From: WTGU01 sp965242855 | Lineage (GTDB): Bacteria > Pseudomonadota > Alphaproteobacteria > UBA828 | Direction of reading: 5' to 3' | NCBI GenBank assembly: GCA_965242855.1 | Contig: OZ251509.1 | Span: forward strand, 1,736,001-1,800,000 | DNA length: 64,000 bases | In this document: in pieces, positions 7,372 to 17,218 of the stretch | Layout of the letters: the number at the start of each line of letters is the position of its first letter | Numbering within the stretch: position 1 is the stretch's first letter | Notes under the pieces: generated by a model | Seen by the model: only the letters and a program-made list of their open reading frames with translations | Database searches by the model: none | What the model was told of the DNA's origin: nothing | Translations under genes and position numbers: made by a program

Positions 7372-10357
7372 CGCGCCTCTCCCCCTCGGGATCGTAGAAC
7401 ACCGGCGCGCTCACCGTGCAGGGAAGGACGCCCTCGGCGAGGGCGGCATGGACCGTTCGCCCGATGCGGGCGCGGCCGCCGCGCACGAGCGCGAGGGCGA
7501 TGGAGCGGCCGAGGGTGGGGCTCGCGTAGCTCGAAGTGACGTGCCCGATCATGGGCACCGGCGGGCGCCCGGGCGCCTCGACGAGCTGCGTGCCCTCGGG
7601 CAGCACCGCCTGCGGGTCCTCGGTGAGGACGCCGACCAGCTGCTTGCGGTCCGCGCGCCGGGTGTCGGCGCGCTCCCAGGCGCGCTTGCCGAGGAAATCC
7701 GCCTTCTTCCCGGAGACGAGACGGTCCAGGCCGAGATCGTGCGGCGTGGTGGTTCCGTCGGTCTCCTGGCCCACGATGACGAAGCCGCGCTCGGCGCGGA
7801 GCACATGCATCGCCTCGGTGCCGTAAGGCGTGAGGCCGTGGGCCTCGCCCGCCGCCGTCAGCGCCTCCCATACCGCCAGCCCGTGGTGCCACGGCACGTT
7901 GATCTCGAAGCCGAGTTCGCCGCTGAAGCTGATGCGGAACACCCGCGCGGGCACGCCGGCGACGGCGCCGCGGGCCACGCTCATGAAGGGGAAGGAGGCC
8001 GCGTCCACGGCCATCTCCGGCGCGACGGCCGCCAGGATCGCGCGCGCCTTCGGCCCGGCGAGGGCGAGGGTCGCCCACTGCTCGGTGACCTGGGTGCAAT
8101 AGACGCGGAGGTCGGGCCACTCGGTCTGCAACCACTCCTCGAGCCATTCCAGCACCGCGGCGGCGTTGCCGGTGGTGGTGGTCACCAGGTAGCGCCCCGC
8201 GCCCAGCCGCGCCGCGGTGCCGTCGTCGAACACCATGCCGTCGTCGCGGCACATCAGCCCGTAGCGCACGCGGCCCACCGGCAGGGTCGACATCGTGTTG
8301 GTGTAGATGCGGTCGAGGAAGACCGCCGCGTCCGGCCCCTGGACGTCGATCTTGCCGAGGGTCGAGGCGTCGAGCAGCCCGGCCGCCGCGCGCACGGCGC
8401 GGCATTCCCGCGCGACGGCCGCCCGTTTGTCCTCCCCCGCCTTCGGATACCACCAGGGCCGGCGCCACCGGCCCACGTTCTCGAAGACGGCGCCGTTGGC
8501 CGCGTGCCATTCGTGCATCGCGGTGCGGCGCACCGGGTCCATCAATGCGCCGCAATCGCGGCCGGCGAGGGCGCCGAAGGCGACCGGCGTGTAGGGCGGG
8601 CGCGCGGTCGTGACGCCGACCTCGGGGATGGGCCTGCCCAGAGCCTCGGCGAGGATGGCGAGGCCGTTGACGTTCGCCGTCTTGCCCTGGTCCGTGCCCA
8701 TGCCGATGGTGGTGTAGCGCTTGACGTGCTCCACCGAGCGGAAGCCCTCGCGCGCGGCGAGGCGGATGTCCTGGACGGTCACGTCGTCCTGGTGGTCGAC
8801 CATGTGCTTGGCCTTGCCGTGGCCTATGGGCCGCAGGCCCGGCGCCAGCCAGAAGGGCGTGATCGCGCCGGCCGCCGGGGCCTCGACCGGCGGTTGTTCG
8901 GGCGCCTTCCCCGCCCCGAAGCCGGCCTCCCGCGCCGCCCGCGCGCCCGCCGCTGCCCCCTCCGCGAGGCAGGCGGCGAGAGCGAAGCTGCCGGCGGCGG
9001 CGCCGGCGACCTGCACGGGCTGGGCCGGCGCGCCGGGGAGGAAGACGCCCCGCGCCTCCTCGAACGCGAGGCCGCCGCCGGACTGGCAGAAGAGATGCAC
9101 CGCCGGGTTCCAGCCGCCGGAGACGAGCACGCAGTCGCAGGCGACGCGGCGCGCCGAGCCGCCTCCGTCCAGGCGCCGCACGGTGACGGCGCGCACCCGC
9201 TTCGCCCCGTGGGTGGCGGCGATGACGGAACCGGGATGGAGCGCGGCCCCGGCCTCGCGGAGCGCGGCGGCGAGCGGCGCCGCCGGGGCGGGCCGGCAAT
9301 CGACCACGGCGGCGATCGTGACGCCGGCGCGGGCGAGATCGTGGGCGGCCTCGTAGGCGGCGTCGTTGTTGGTGAAGAGCACCGCCCGCCGGCCGGGCAG
9401 CGCGGCGTAGTGATTGACGTAAAGCTGCGCCGCCGAGGCCAGCATGATGCCGGGGCGGTCGTTGTCGGCGAAGACCAGCGGCCGTTCGTGCGCCCCGGTC
9501 GCCAGCACCACCCGGCGAGCCTTGACGTGCCACAGCCGCTGGCGCGCGACGCCGGCGGGCGCGCGCGGCCCGAGATGATCGGTGCGCCGTTCGAGGGCGG
9601 CGAGCGAATTGTGGTCGTAATAGCCGAAGAGCGTCGTCCGGGTCAGGACCCGGGTCTCGGGCATGGCCGCGAGGCGGGCGTGGGCGGCGGCGGCCCAGTC
9701 CGCGCCGTCGCGCCCGTCGATGCGGTATCCGAGGCCCGGGAGCGCCCCGCCGAGCGCCGGCCGTTCGTCCATCAGCACCACCCGGGCGCCGGTCTCGCCG
9801 GCGGCGAGGGCGGCGGCGATGCCACTCGGGCCGCCCCCTGCCACCAGCACGTCGCAATGGACGTGCATCTTGTCGTAGCGATCCGGGTCCGGCCCGTCGG
9901 GGGCGCGGCCCAGCCCCGCCATGCGGCGGATCGCCGGCTCGTAGAACGCCTTCCAGAACGAGGCCGGCCAGAGGAAAGTCTTGTAGTAGAAGCCGGCCGG
10001 GAGCAGCGGCGCGAGCCTCCCGGTCCAGGCGCCGATGGCGAACGACGCGCTGGGCCAGGCGTTGATCGCGGCGGCGGTCAAGCCGTCGTAGAGCTCGACC
10101 TGGGTCGCCCGCAGATTGGGCTCGGCCCGCGCGCCTTCGCCGAGCCGGACCAGCGCCGAGGGCTCCTCGGAGCCGGCCGTGAGGATGCCGCGCGGGCGGC
10201 GGTATTTGAAGCTCCGGCCCGTGAGATGGCGGCCGTTGGCGATCAGCGCCGAGGCGAGGGTGTCGCCGGCGAAGCCCTCGTAGCGCCGCCCGTCGAAGGT
10301 GAAGCGCAGGCGCTTGTTGCGGTCGATGCGCCCGCCGCGCGGGAGGCGGAAGCGCAT
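7364..10357 (-). CDS. soxA: Sarcosine oxidase alpha subunit
   Basis: 997-residue SoxA. The N-terminal 2Fe-2S-like ferredoxin fold (DGRRYEGFAGDTLASALIANG) is followed by a Rossmann NAD-binding region (DVLVAGGGPSGIAAALAAGE, near residue 170), a second GxGxxG-type region around VLVSGGWNPAVHLF, and a C-terminal GcvT-like folate-binding half (LDASTLGKIDVQGPDAAVFLDRIYTN). It binds NAD, FMN shared with beta, and tetrahydrofolate. Start ATG at 10357 overlaps the soxD stop as ATGA. Length and domain order match known heterotetrameric SoxA. Confidence 0.96.
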   Translation of the reverse strand: MRFRLPRGGRIDRNKRLRFTFDGRRYEGFAGDTLASALIANGRHLTGRSFKYRRPRGILTAGSEEPSALVRLGEGARAEPNLRATQVELYDGLTAAAINAWPSASFAIGAWTGRLAPLLPAGFYYKTFLWPASFWKAFYEPAIRRMAGLGRAPDGPDPDRYDKMHVHCDVLVAGGGPSGIAAALAAGETGARVVLMDERPALGGALPGLGYRIDGRDGADWAAAAHARLAAMPETRVLTRTTLFGYYDHNSLAALERRTDHLGPRAPAGVARQRLWHVKARRVVLATGAHERPLVFADNDRPGIMLASAAQLYVNHYAALPGRRAVLFTNNDAAYEAAHDLARAGVTIAAVVDCRPAPAAPLAAALREAGAALHPGSVIAATHGAKRVRAVTVRRLDGGGSARRVACDCVLVSGGWNPAVHLFCQSGGGLAFEEARGVFLPGAPAQPVQVAGAAAGSFALAACLAEGAAAGARAAREAGFGAGKAPEQPPVEAPAAGAITPFWLAPGLRPIGHGKAKHMVDHQDDVTVQDIRLAAREGFRSVEHVKRYTTIGMGTDQGKTANVNGLAILAEALGRPIPEVGVTTARPPYTPVAFGALAGRDCGALMDPVRRTAMHEWHAANGAVFENVGRWRRPWWYPKAGEDKRAAVARECRAVRAAAGLLDASTLGKIDVQGPDAAVFLDRIYTNTMSTLPVGRVRYGLMCRDDGMVFDDGTAARLGAGRYLVTTTTGNAAAVLEWLEEWLQTEWPDLRVYCTQVTEQWATLALAGPKARAILAAVAPEMAVDAASFPFMSVARGAVAGVPARVFRISFSGELGFEINVPWHHGLAVWEALTAAGEAHGLTPYGTEAMHVLRAERGFVIVGQETDGTTTPHDLGLDRLVSGKKADFLGKRAWERADTRRADRKQLVGVLTEDPQAVLPEGTQLVEAPGRPPVPMIGHVTSSYASPTLGRSIALALVRGGRARIGRTVHAALAEGVLPCTVSAPVFYDPEGERRDG

Positions 10358-10650
10358 CAGCCGCCGCCTGCGCCCGGCCCCGCCGCGGGCCGGGGCGCGC
10401 CCATGGGATAGACCGCCAGCACCTCGTGGCTCACCGTGTGGCGCAGCACGTTGAACCAGCGCCGGCAGCCGTCGCGGTGCATCCAGCGCTCGGCGTGGAC
10501 GCCCTTGGGGTTGCGCCGCATGAAGAGATACTCCGCCCAGCCGGCGTCGTCGGTGGTCGCCGGATCGGGCCGGGCGATATGCGCCTCGCCGCCGTAGCGG
10601 AACTCCGGCTCCGGCCGCGCGCCGCACCAGGGGCAGTCGATCCACAGCAT
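10357..10650 (-). CDS. soxD: Sarcosine oxidase delta subunit
   Basis: 97-residue SoxD, the zinc-binding delta subunit. IDCPWCGARPEPEF carries the CPxCG zinc ligands near the N-terminus, FRYGGEAH the next ligand region, and MHRDGCRRWFNVLRHT the final cysteine region. Start ATG at 10650 is the only position preserving the family N-terminus LWIDCPWCG. It sits 17 bases after the soxB stop and overlaps soxA by 4 bp. The C-terminal PAAGPGAGGG tail is low complexity. Confidence 0.93.
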   Translation of the reverse strand: MLWIDCPWCGARPEPEFRYGGEAHIARPDPATTDDAGWAEYLFMRRNPKGVHAERWMHRDGCRRWFNVLRHTVSHEVLAVYPMGAPRPAAGPGAGGG

Positions 10651-10667
10651 CGGCCGGCGCCCCCGCG

Positions 10668-11918
10668 TCAGTGGGCGACGGCCGCGGCGGCGTGCTCGTC
10701 GATCAGCGCGCCGGTGGCGAAGCGTTCGAGGGAGAACGGGGCGTTGAGCGGATGCGGCGCGCCGGTGGCGATGGTGTGGGCCAGCACCCAGCCGGAACCG
10801 GGGGTCGCCTTGAAGCCGCCGGTGCCCCAGCCGCAGTTGAGGAACAGCCCTTCCACCGGGGAGAGCCCCACGATGGGCGAGGCGTCGGGGCAGATGTCCA
10901 CGATGCCGCCCCAGGAGCGCATCATGCGGACCCGGCTGAAGATCGGCATCAGCGCGACGAGGGCGCCCATCTGCGCCTCGATGGTGTGCAGGCCGCCGCG
11001 CTGGCCGTAGGAGTTGGGCGGGTCGAGCCCGGCGCCGATCACCAACTCGCCCTTGTCGGACTGGCTGAGATAGACGTGCACGCCGTTCGACATGACGACG
11101 CAGTCGAGCACCGGCTTGAGCGGCTCCGAGACCAGCGCCTGCAGGGCGTGGCTCTCGATGGGCAGGCGGAAGCCGGCCATGGCGGCGAGCACCGAGCTGT
11201 GCCCGGCGGCGACGATGGCGACCTTGCGCGCCGCGATGGCGCCGCGGGTCGTGCGCACGCCGGTGACCTTGCCGCCCGCCACGTCGATGCCGGTGACCTC
11301 GCAGTTCTGGACGATGTCGACGCCGCGGGCGTCCGCCGCCCGCGCGAAGCCCCAGGCGACCGCGTCGTGGCGGGCGTTGCCGCCGCGCCGTTGCAGGGTG
11401 CCGCCCATGACCGGATAGCGCGCCTCCGGCGCGGTGTCGATGATCGGGCAGAACGCCTTGACCTCGGCCGTGGACAGCAGTTCGGCGTCGACGCCGCCCA
11501 GGCGGTTGGCGTTGACCCGCCGGGTCGCCTCCTGGAGATCGTGGACGTTGTGGATCAGATTCAGGACGCCGCGCTGGCTGAACATCAGGTTGTAGTTCAA
11601 CGCCTGCGCGAGCCCTTCCCAGAGCTTCAGCGCGTGTTCGTAGAGCGCGGCGCTTTCGTCCCACAGGTAGTTGGAGCGGATCACCGTCGTGTTGCGCCCG
11701 GTATTGCCGCCGCCGAGCCAGCCCTTCTCCAGGACGGCCACGTCGGTAATGCCGTGATTGGCGGCGAGGTAGTAGGCGGTCGCCAGCCCGTGCCCGCCGC
11801 CGCCGATGACGACCACGTCGTAGGCCGGCTTCGGCTCCGGGCTGCGCCACTGCGCCGGCCAGCGCTCGTGCCGGCTCAGCGCGTTGCGCGCCAGGCTGAA
11901 GATGGAGAATTTCGTCAT
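10668..11918 (-). CDS. soxB: Sarcosine oxidase beta subunit
   Basis: 416-residue SoxB, the FAD/FMN-binding catalytic beta subunit of sarcosine oxidase. The N-terminus FSLARNAL-SRHERWPAQWRSPEPKPAYDVVVIGGGGHG holds the FAD dinucleotide-binding loop; GGGNTGRNTTVIRSNYL is the conserved histidine-free FMN/FAD region of the family and NCGWGTGGFKATPGSG the C-terminal flavin signature. ATG at 11918 is chosen because the family begins close to it. The start is preceded by a run of 12 G, leaving AGCG as spacer, so the ribosome-binding region is itself a homopolymer. First gene of soxBDAG. Confidence 0.95.
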   Translation of the reverse strand: MTKFSIFSLARNALSRHERWPAQWRSPEPKPAYDVVVIGGGGHGLATAYYLAANHGITDVAVLEKGWLGGGNTGRNTTVIRSNYLWDESAALYEHALKLWEGLAQALNYNLMFSQRGVLNLIHNVHDLQEATRRVNANRLGGVDAELLSTAEVKAFCPIIDTAPEARYPVMGGTLQRRGGNARHDAVAWGFARAADARGVDIVQNCEVTGIDVAGGKVTGVRTTRGAIAARKVAIVAAGHSSVLAAMAGFRLPIESHALQALVSEPLKPVLDCVVMSNGVHVYLSQSDKGELVIGAGLDPPNSYGQRGGLHTIEAQMGALVALMPIFSRVRMMRSWGGIVDICPDASPIVGLSPVEGLFLNCGWGTGGFKATPGSGWVLAHTIATGAPHPLNAPFSLERFATGALIDEHAAAAVAH

Positions 11919-11922
11919 CGCT

Positions 11923-11934
11923 CCCCCCCCCCCC
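11923..11934 (-). repeat. 12-base homopolymer G tract in soxB leader
   Basis: Twelve consecutive C on the plus strand, hence G12 on the coding strand, ending 4 bases before the soxB ATG. It overlaps the place where a Shine-Dalgarno sequence should be. Such tracts slip during replication and sequencing, so the length given may be uncertain. Confidence 0.9.
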
Positions 11935-12040
11935 ACATGAGAGCCCCGATCCGCCCTCCGGGGCAAGCGCGCACCGACAATTCCGACGTTATGCGGAGGC
12001 CACTGACGACCGCGGCGGGACGTTCAGGTTGTATGGTGGG

Positions 12041-12280
12041 TCATACGGTGAAGCGCTTGGCGGCCGTGGTCGCCTCGTCCGGCGGGCGCGTCTTCTCCGA
12101 CGGCGCCGTTTCGCAGGCGACGCCTTCCGCATCGAGGAACGCTCGCGCGGCGCCCGCGCTCGCGGCGAAGTTGACGTTCTGCGGGATGTCGCCGGTCGCC
12201 TGCGCCATGGCGATGGCGTCCAGCTTCGACGCCACCACGCCCGCGCCCGCGCGGATGCCGCGATATTCCCGACCGGAACG
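12041..12280 (-). pseudogene. C-terminal remnant of a trypsin-like serine protease
   Basis: An open frame of about 79 codons encodes VVASKLDAIAMAQATGDIPQNVNFAASAG followed by RAFLDAEGVACETAPSEK. I recognise this as the last strands of trypsin-like peptidases that end in a similar VASKLDA-ATGDIPQNVNFA-FLDANGV pattern. The histidine, aspartate and GDSGSP serine regions are missing: a TGA closes the frame at 12281-12283 and nothing upstream matches. The normal end (TVLVECW or similar) is also lost, the frame stopping after RFTV. Likely a decayed gene end left between soxB and metZ. The 210 bases between it and metZ hold nothing recognisable. Confidence 0.5.
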
Positions 12281-12489
12281 TCATGGCGGCACCGATCGGC
12301 GTCACTCGTCCGGCCTTGTCCCCTGCACGGCTTGCCGATCTCTGCTGCGCTGTCCCCTCTCCCTCACGGGGGAGTACGAAGGGACGCGGCGGCGGCGAAG
12401 CCCATGATTCGTCCCGGACGGGACTCCCGGCACCGGATGAGTCCTGTGGACAAGCAGGAAGCCGTTTCGCGCCGTTATCGCCCGCCCGA

Positions 12490-13644
12490 TCACCCGTGCG
12501 CCGCCGCGTCCAGGGCCTGCGCCAGATCGGCGCGCAGGTCGGCCTCCGCCTCGAGCCCGACCGAGAAGCGCACCAAGCCATCGCCGATGCCGAGGGCGGC
12601 GCGAATCTCCGGCGCGATCCTCTGGTGCGTGGTGCTCGCCGGGTGGGTGGCGAGGCTCTTGGAATCGCCCAGATTGTTCGAGACGTCGATCAGCGCCAGC
12701 GAATCGAGCAGGCGGAACGCCGCCGCCCGACCGCCCGCGAGCGCGAACGCCACGACGCTGCCGCCCCGGCTCATCTGCCGCGCCGCCAGCGCGTGCTGGG
12801 GGTGGCTTTCAAGGCCGGGATAGAGCACGGCGTCGACCGCCGGATGGCGTTCGAGGAAGGAAGCGAGGGCGAGCGCCGTCTCGCACATGCGCGTCGTGCG
12901 CAGCTCGAGGGTCTCCAGGCCCTTGAGCATGACCCAGGCGTTGAACGGGCTCATGGTCGGCCCGGTGGTGCGCAGGAAGGGCGTCAACTCGTCATGGACG
13001 AAGCCCGCGCCGCCGAGCACGGCGCCCCCCATGCAGCGCCCCTGGCCGTCGATGTGCTTGGTCGTCGAATAGACCACCACGTCCGCGCCGAGGGCGAGCG
13101 GACGCTGCAGGATGGGCGTGCCCAGCACGTTGTCGACGACGACCCGCGCGCCGACCCGGTGGGCGCGCGCCGACACCGCGGCGATGTCGACGACGTCCAT
13201 CGTCGGGTTGCCCGGGCTCTCGACGAAGACGCAGCGGGTCCCGGGCGTCAGCGCCCGTTCCCAGGCGTCGAGGTCGGTGCCGTCCACGAGTTCGGTCTCG
13301 ATCCCGTAGCGCGGCAGCAGCTCGGCCACGATCGCGTAACAGGCGCCGAACATCACCCGCGCGGCGACGACCCGGTCGCCCGCGCGCAGCTGCGCCATGA
13401 GCGCCGCGAACACCGCGGCCATGCCGGTGGCGGTCGTCCGGCACGCCTCCGCGCCCTCGACCAGCGCGAGCCGCTCCTCGAACATCGTCACGGTCGGGTT
13501 GCCGAAGCGGCCGTAAACGTAGCCCTCCGCCTCGCCCGCCGTGCGCGCCGCGCCCTCCGCCGCCGTGTCGTAAACGAAGCCCGAGGTCAGATAGAGCGCC
13601 TCGGCGGTCTCGCCGTGGCCCGAGCGCACGAGCCCGCCGCGCAC
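12490..13644 (-). CDS. metZ: O-succinylhomoserine sulfhydrylase
   Basis: 384-residue Cys/Met metabolism PLP enzyme, most like MetZ, which makes homocysteine from O-succinylhomoserine and sulfide. It shows GETAEALYLTSGFVYD, the YGRFGNPTV substrate loop, FVESPGNPTMDVVD, and the PLP lysine in VVYSTTKHIDGQGR. The GTG start at 13644 cuts just inside the usual family opening: the in-frame codons upstream read SWKRATQLV, resembling the W-RPATQLVRGG start of relatives. Only CTG codons precede them before a stop at 13747-13749, so the true start may be non-canonical. Cystathionine gamma-synthase-like activity cannot be excluded. Confidence 0.9.
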   Translation of the reverse strand: MRGGLVRSGHGETAEALYLTSGFVYDTAAEGAARTAGEAEGYVYGRFGNPTVTMFEERLALVEGAEACRTTATGMAAVFAALMAQLRAGDRVVAARVMFGACYAIVAELLPRYGIETELVDGTDLDAWERALTPGTRCVFVESPGNPTMDVVDIAAVSARAHRVGARVVVDNVLGTPILQRPLALGADVVVYSTTKHIDGQGRCMGGAVLGGAGFVHDELTPFLRTTGPTMSPFNAWVMLKGLETLELRTTRMCETALALASFLERHPAVDAVLYPGLESHPQHALAARQMSRGGSVVAFALAGGRAAAFRLLDSLALIDVSNNLGDSKSLATHPASTTHQRIAPEIRAALGIGDGLVRFSVGLEAEADLRADLAQALDAAAHG

Positions 13645-13703
13645 GAGCTGTGTGGCCCGCTTCCAGCTCCGCTCGCCGTCGCGCTCGCCCCGCGCCAGAG
13701 GTG

Positions 13704-13946
13704 TCAGTCCACGAGTTCGAGCCGCCGCTCGATCCGGTCCAGGCGCTCAGCATGGTTGTCGAGACGCCGGTGCGTATTGGCGATGTCGCCGCGGACATTG
13801 GCCAAATCCGCATGGATGTTGGCCATGTCGGTATGGATGATCGCGAGCTGCTGCTCGATGGACGACACGCGGCCGCCCAGCTCCCCCTGCGCCGCGCGGA
13901 TGGCGCGCAGGTGCGACAGAACGACATTCTCCATTTCGGACGTCAT
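13704..13946 (-). CDS. Small coiled-coil protein of unknown function
   Basis: 80-residue acidic/basic helical protein with no signal peptide or membrane segment. From about residue 20 it is a continuous heptad-like helix (IEQQLAIIHTDMANIHADL followed by two more repeats and LDRIERRLELVD). Similar short proteins opening with MT-E-ENLVLEHLRAIR are common in alphaproteobacteria without assigned function. The ATG at 13946 was preferred to an upstream ATG because family members begin at this TSEMENVVLSHLRAIRA segment. Its end lies 59 bases before the annotated metZ start. Confidence 0.7.
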   Translation of the reverse strand: MTSEMENVVLSHLRAIRAAQGELGGRVSSIEQQLAIIHTDMANIHADLANVRGDIANTHRRLDNHAERLDRIERRLELVD

Positions 13947-14023
13947 GCCGCGCCATCCTAGGCCGCGCGGGGCCGCTGTCAATCCGCTCTCCCCTTTTCC
14001 CGGTGCGCGGGCCCGGCGGCCCG

Positions 14024-15133
<1,110 letters not shown>

Positions 15134-15245
15134 CGCTCCCTCCCCCGTTGGTCCCGCCGGATGGCATACTGTCGCACCGGCCGGGGCCCGGCAAGACGCC
15201 CCGGCACGCCGGCCGGCGGCGCCACGCGACGACGGGAGGGAAAGG

Positions 15246-16487
15246 ATGGCCCGGCGGAAGACTCTGGACACGCTGCGAATCGGGATGATCGGCGCAGGTT
15301 TCATCGCCCGCTTCCACCTGGAATCCTTCACCGGCGTGCGCAATTGCGCGATCACCGGGGTCTACAGCCCGACCGCGAAAAGCCGGAAGGCCCTCGCCAA
15401 ACGGGCGGATGCGCTGGGCCTCGGGCCGTGCACCGCCCATTCCTCGCTCGCCGCGCTGATCCGGGCGAAGGACGTCGACGCGCTGTGGCTCCTCTCGCCC
15501 AACGACGTCCGGGTCGAGACCATGAAGGCCATTCACGCGGCGGCGAAGGGGGGCAGGAAACTCCGCGGCGTCGCCTGCGAAAAGCCGCTCGCGCGCAATC
15601 TGGCGGAGGCCCGCACGGTGGCGGCGCTGGCCGACGACGCCGGGCTCGCCACCGGCTATCTCGAAAACCAGGTGTTCTCGACGGCCGTGCAACGCGGCAA
15701 GGAGATCGTCTGGCGCCGCGCCGTGCCGCTCACCGGCCGGCCCTATCTCGCGCGCGCCGCGGAGGAGCATTCCGGCCCCCACATGCCCTGGTTCTGGCAG
15801 GGCGAGCGGCAGGGCGGCGGCGTGCTCTCGGACATGATGTGCCATTCCGTCGAGGTCGCCCGCCACCTGCTGACGGCCCCCGGCGAGCCACGCGACGCGC
15901 TCACGGTGAAGAGCGTCAACGCCACCATCGCGAACCTCAAATGGACGAGGCCCGAATACGTCCGCCGGCTCAAGCGGAGCATGGGCCGCGCGGTCGATTA
16001 CGCCCGCCGTCCGGCCGAGGATTTCGCGCGCGGCACGCTGCTGCTGGAGGACCCGGACGGCAACGAGGCGATGATCGAGACCACCACCTCCTGGGCCTAT
16101 GTCGGCGCCGGGCTGCGCATCCAGCTCGAGCTGCTCGGCCCCGAATATTCGATGGAGTTCTCCTCCCTCGCCACCGGGCTCAAGGTCTTCATCTCGCGCG
16201 CCGTGAAGGGCGACGCGGGCGAGGACCTGGTGGAGAAGCAGAACGCCGAGCAGGGCCTGATGCCGGCGCTGGAGGACGAAGCCGGCGTTTACGGCTACAC
16301 CAACGAGAACCGCCACATGGTGGAATGCTTCCGCACCGGCGCGCCGCCGGACGAGACCTTCCGCGACGGCCTCGCCGTGACGGAGATTCTGATGGCGCTC
16401 TACCGCTCCGCCGAACTCGGCCGCACCGTGCGCCTGGGCGAGGAAGACCTGGAGAACTACATCCCGCCGGTGGCCCGCCCGGACTGA
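15246..16487 (+). CDS. Gfo/Idh/MocA family oxidoreductase
   Basis: 413-residue NAD(P)-dependent sugar/inositol-type dehydrogenase. The N-terminal Rossmann motif IGMIGAGFIARFH starts at about residue 12; ACEKPLARN holds the conserved EKP lysine; GGGVLSDMMCHSVEVARHLL is the C-terminal domain entry with a catalytic-region histidine. The ATG at 15246 follows a GGGAGGGAAAGG ribosome site. No transporter or kinase for a specific sugar is adjacent, so substrate is unknown. The protein is longer than the 330-350 residues common in the family because of an insert around residues 215-260 (rich in R and K). Confidence 0.85.
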   Translation: MARRKTLDTLRIGMIGAGFIARFHLESFTGVRNCAITGVYSPTAKSRKALAKRADALGLGPCTAHSSLAALIRAKDVDALWLLSPNDVRVETMKAIHAAAKGGRKLRGVACEKPLARNLAEARTVAALADDAGLATGYLENQVFSTAVQRGKEIVWRRAVPLTGRPYLARAAEEHSGPHMPWFWQGERQGGGVLSDMMCHSVEVARHLLTAPGEPRDALTVKSVNATIANLKWTRPEYVRRLKRSMGRAVDYARRPAEDFARGTLLLEDPDGNEAMIETTTSWAYVGAGLRIQLELLGPEYSMEFSSLATGLKVFISRAVKGDAGEDLVEKQNAEQGLMPALEDEAGVYGYTNENRHMVECFRTGAPPDETFRDGLAVTEILMALYRSAELGRTVRLGEEDLENYIPPVARPD

Positions 16488-16563
16488 ACGCCCGCGTCAC
16501 GAACCGGGCGCGGAGCCGCGCCGCGGTTTCCTCGACCGGCAGGCCGGAACCCCGCGCACCCGT

Positions 16564-17100
16564 TCAGAACGACGAGCCGGGCTCTTCGAGGAAAGCCGCC
16601 TCTTCGGGCGTCGAACGGCGGCCGAGGGCGCGGTTGCGGTGCGGGTAGCGGCCGAAGCGGTCGACGATCGCCTTGTGCCGCCGCTCGTAGTCCAGGAGTT
16701 CCGGCTCCCCCAGGCCGGCGAACAACCCGACCGCGATCTCGTGGATCTTCCGGGATTCGCTGTGCTGGAAGGGCATGTAGAAGAACTGCCGGCGCACGGC
16801 GGAAACGGCCCGGTCGGCGCCCTGCCGCACGGCTTCCTGCGCCAACGCCAGCGCCATCCCGTCGCAGGCGAAGGCGCGCGGGTCGTCGCGGTAGAGATTG
16901 CGCGAGAACTGGTCGAGCACCACGATCTCGGCCAACCGCCCGTCCGCCACGTCGCGCCAGTCGTGCAGCTCTCCCCGGGCGGCGGCGGCGTGGAGCGCGC
17001 CGAATCGCGCGCGAATCTCTTCGTCGAAGCCCGCATCCCTGGCCCACCACCGTTCGCGACCGTTCCGCTCGAACCAGAAAGACAGGACTTCGTCGATCAC
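16564..17100 (-). CDS. DUF924 family protein
   Basis: 178-residue soluble, all-helical protein of unknown function. Family hallmarks are VLSFWFERN at the start, WWARDAGFDEEIRARFG, LAEIVVLDQFSRNLYRDDPRAFA near residue 60, RRQFFYMPFQHSES and FGRYPHRNRALGR-STPEEAAFL near the end. The start is GTG at 17100, with GGGGGAGGG just upstream; longer extensions read into the divergent intergenic space and do not resemble the family. Single gene, divergent from the hydantoinase operon. Confidence 0.88.
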   Translation of the reverse strand: MIDEVLSFWFERNGRERWWARDAGFDEEIRARFGALHAAAARGELHDWRDVADGRLAEIVVLDQFSRNLYRDDPRAFACDGMALALAQEAVRQGADRAVSAVRRQFFYMPFQHSESRKIHEIAVGLFAGLGEPELLDYERRHKAIVDRFGRYPHRNRALGRRSTPEEAAFLEEPGSSF

Positions 17101-17180
17101 GCCACCCTCCCCCGGCGCCCCCGCGCCGCGCGCGATTTGAGATCGTGCGACCGATATCGCAAACTGGCGGCCGGGGCGAG

Positions 17181-17194
17181 GTGCATTCCTGCAC
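17181..17194. promoter_or_regulatory. Short inverted repeat upstream of hyuA
   Basis: GTGCA-TTCC-TGCAC forms perfect 5-base arms with a 4-base centre, 25 bases before the hyuA ATG and inside the 118-bp divergent space between DUF924 and hyuA. It could be an operator, but short GC-rich palindromes occur by chance. Confidence 0.2.
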
Positions 17195-17218
17195 TCGCGG
17201 AGAGTGGGGAGCCCGAGG

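Noticed and set aside
7448..10411. Plus-strand frame of 987 codons opposite soxA
   Set aside because: No recognisable motif; composition is that of antisense to a GC-rich gene, and soxA is unambiguous.
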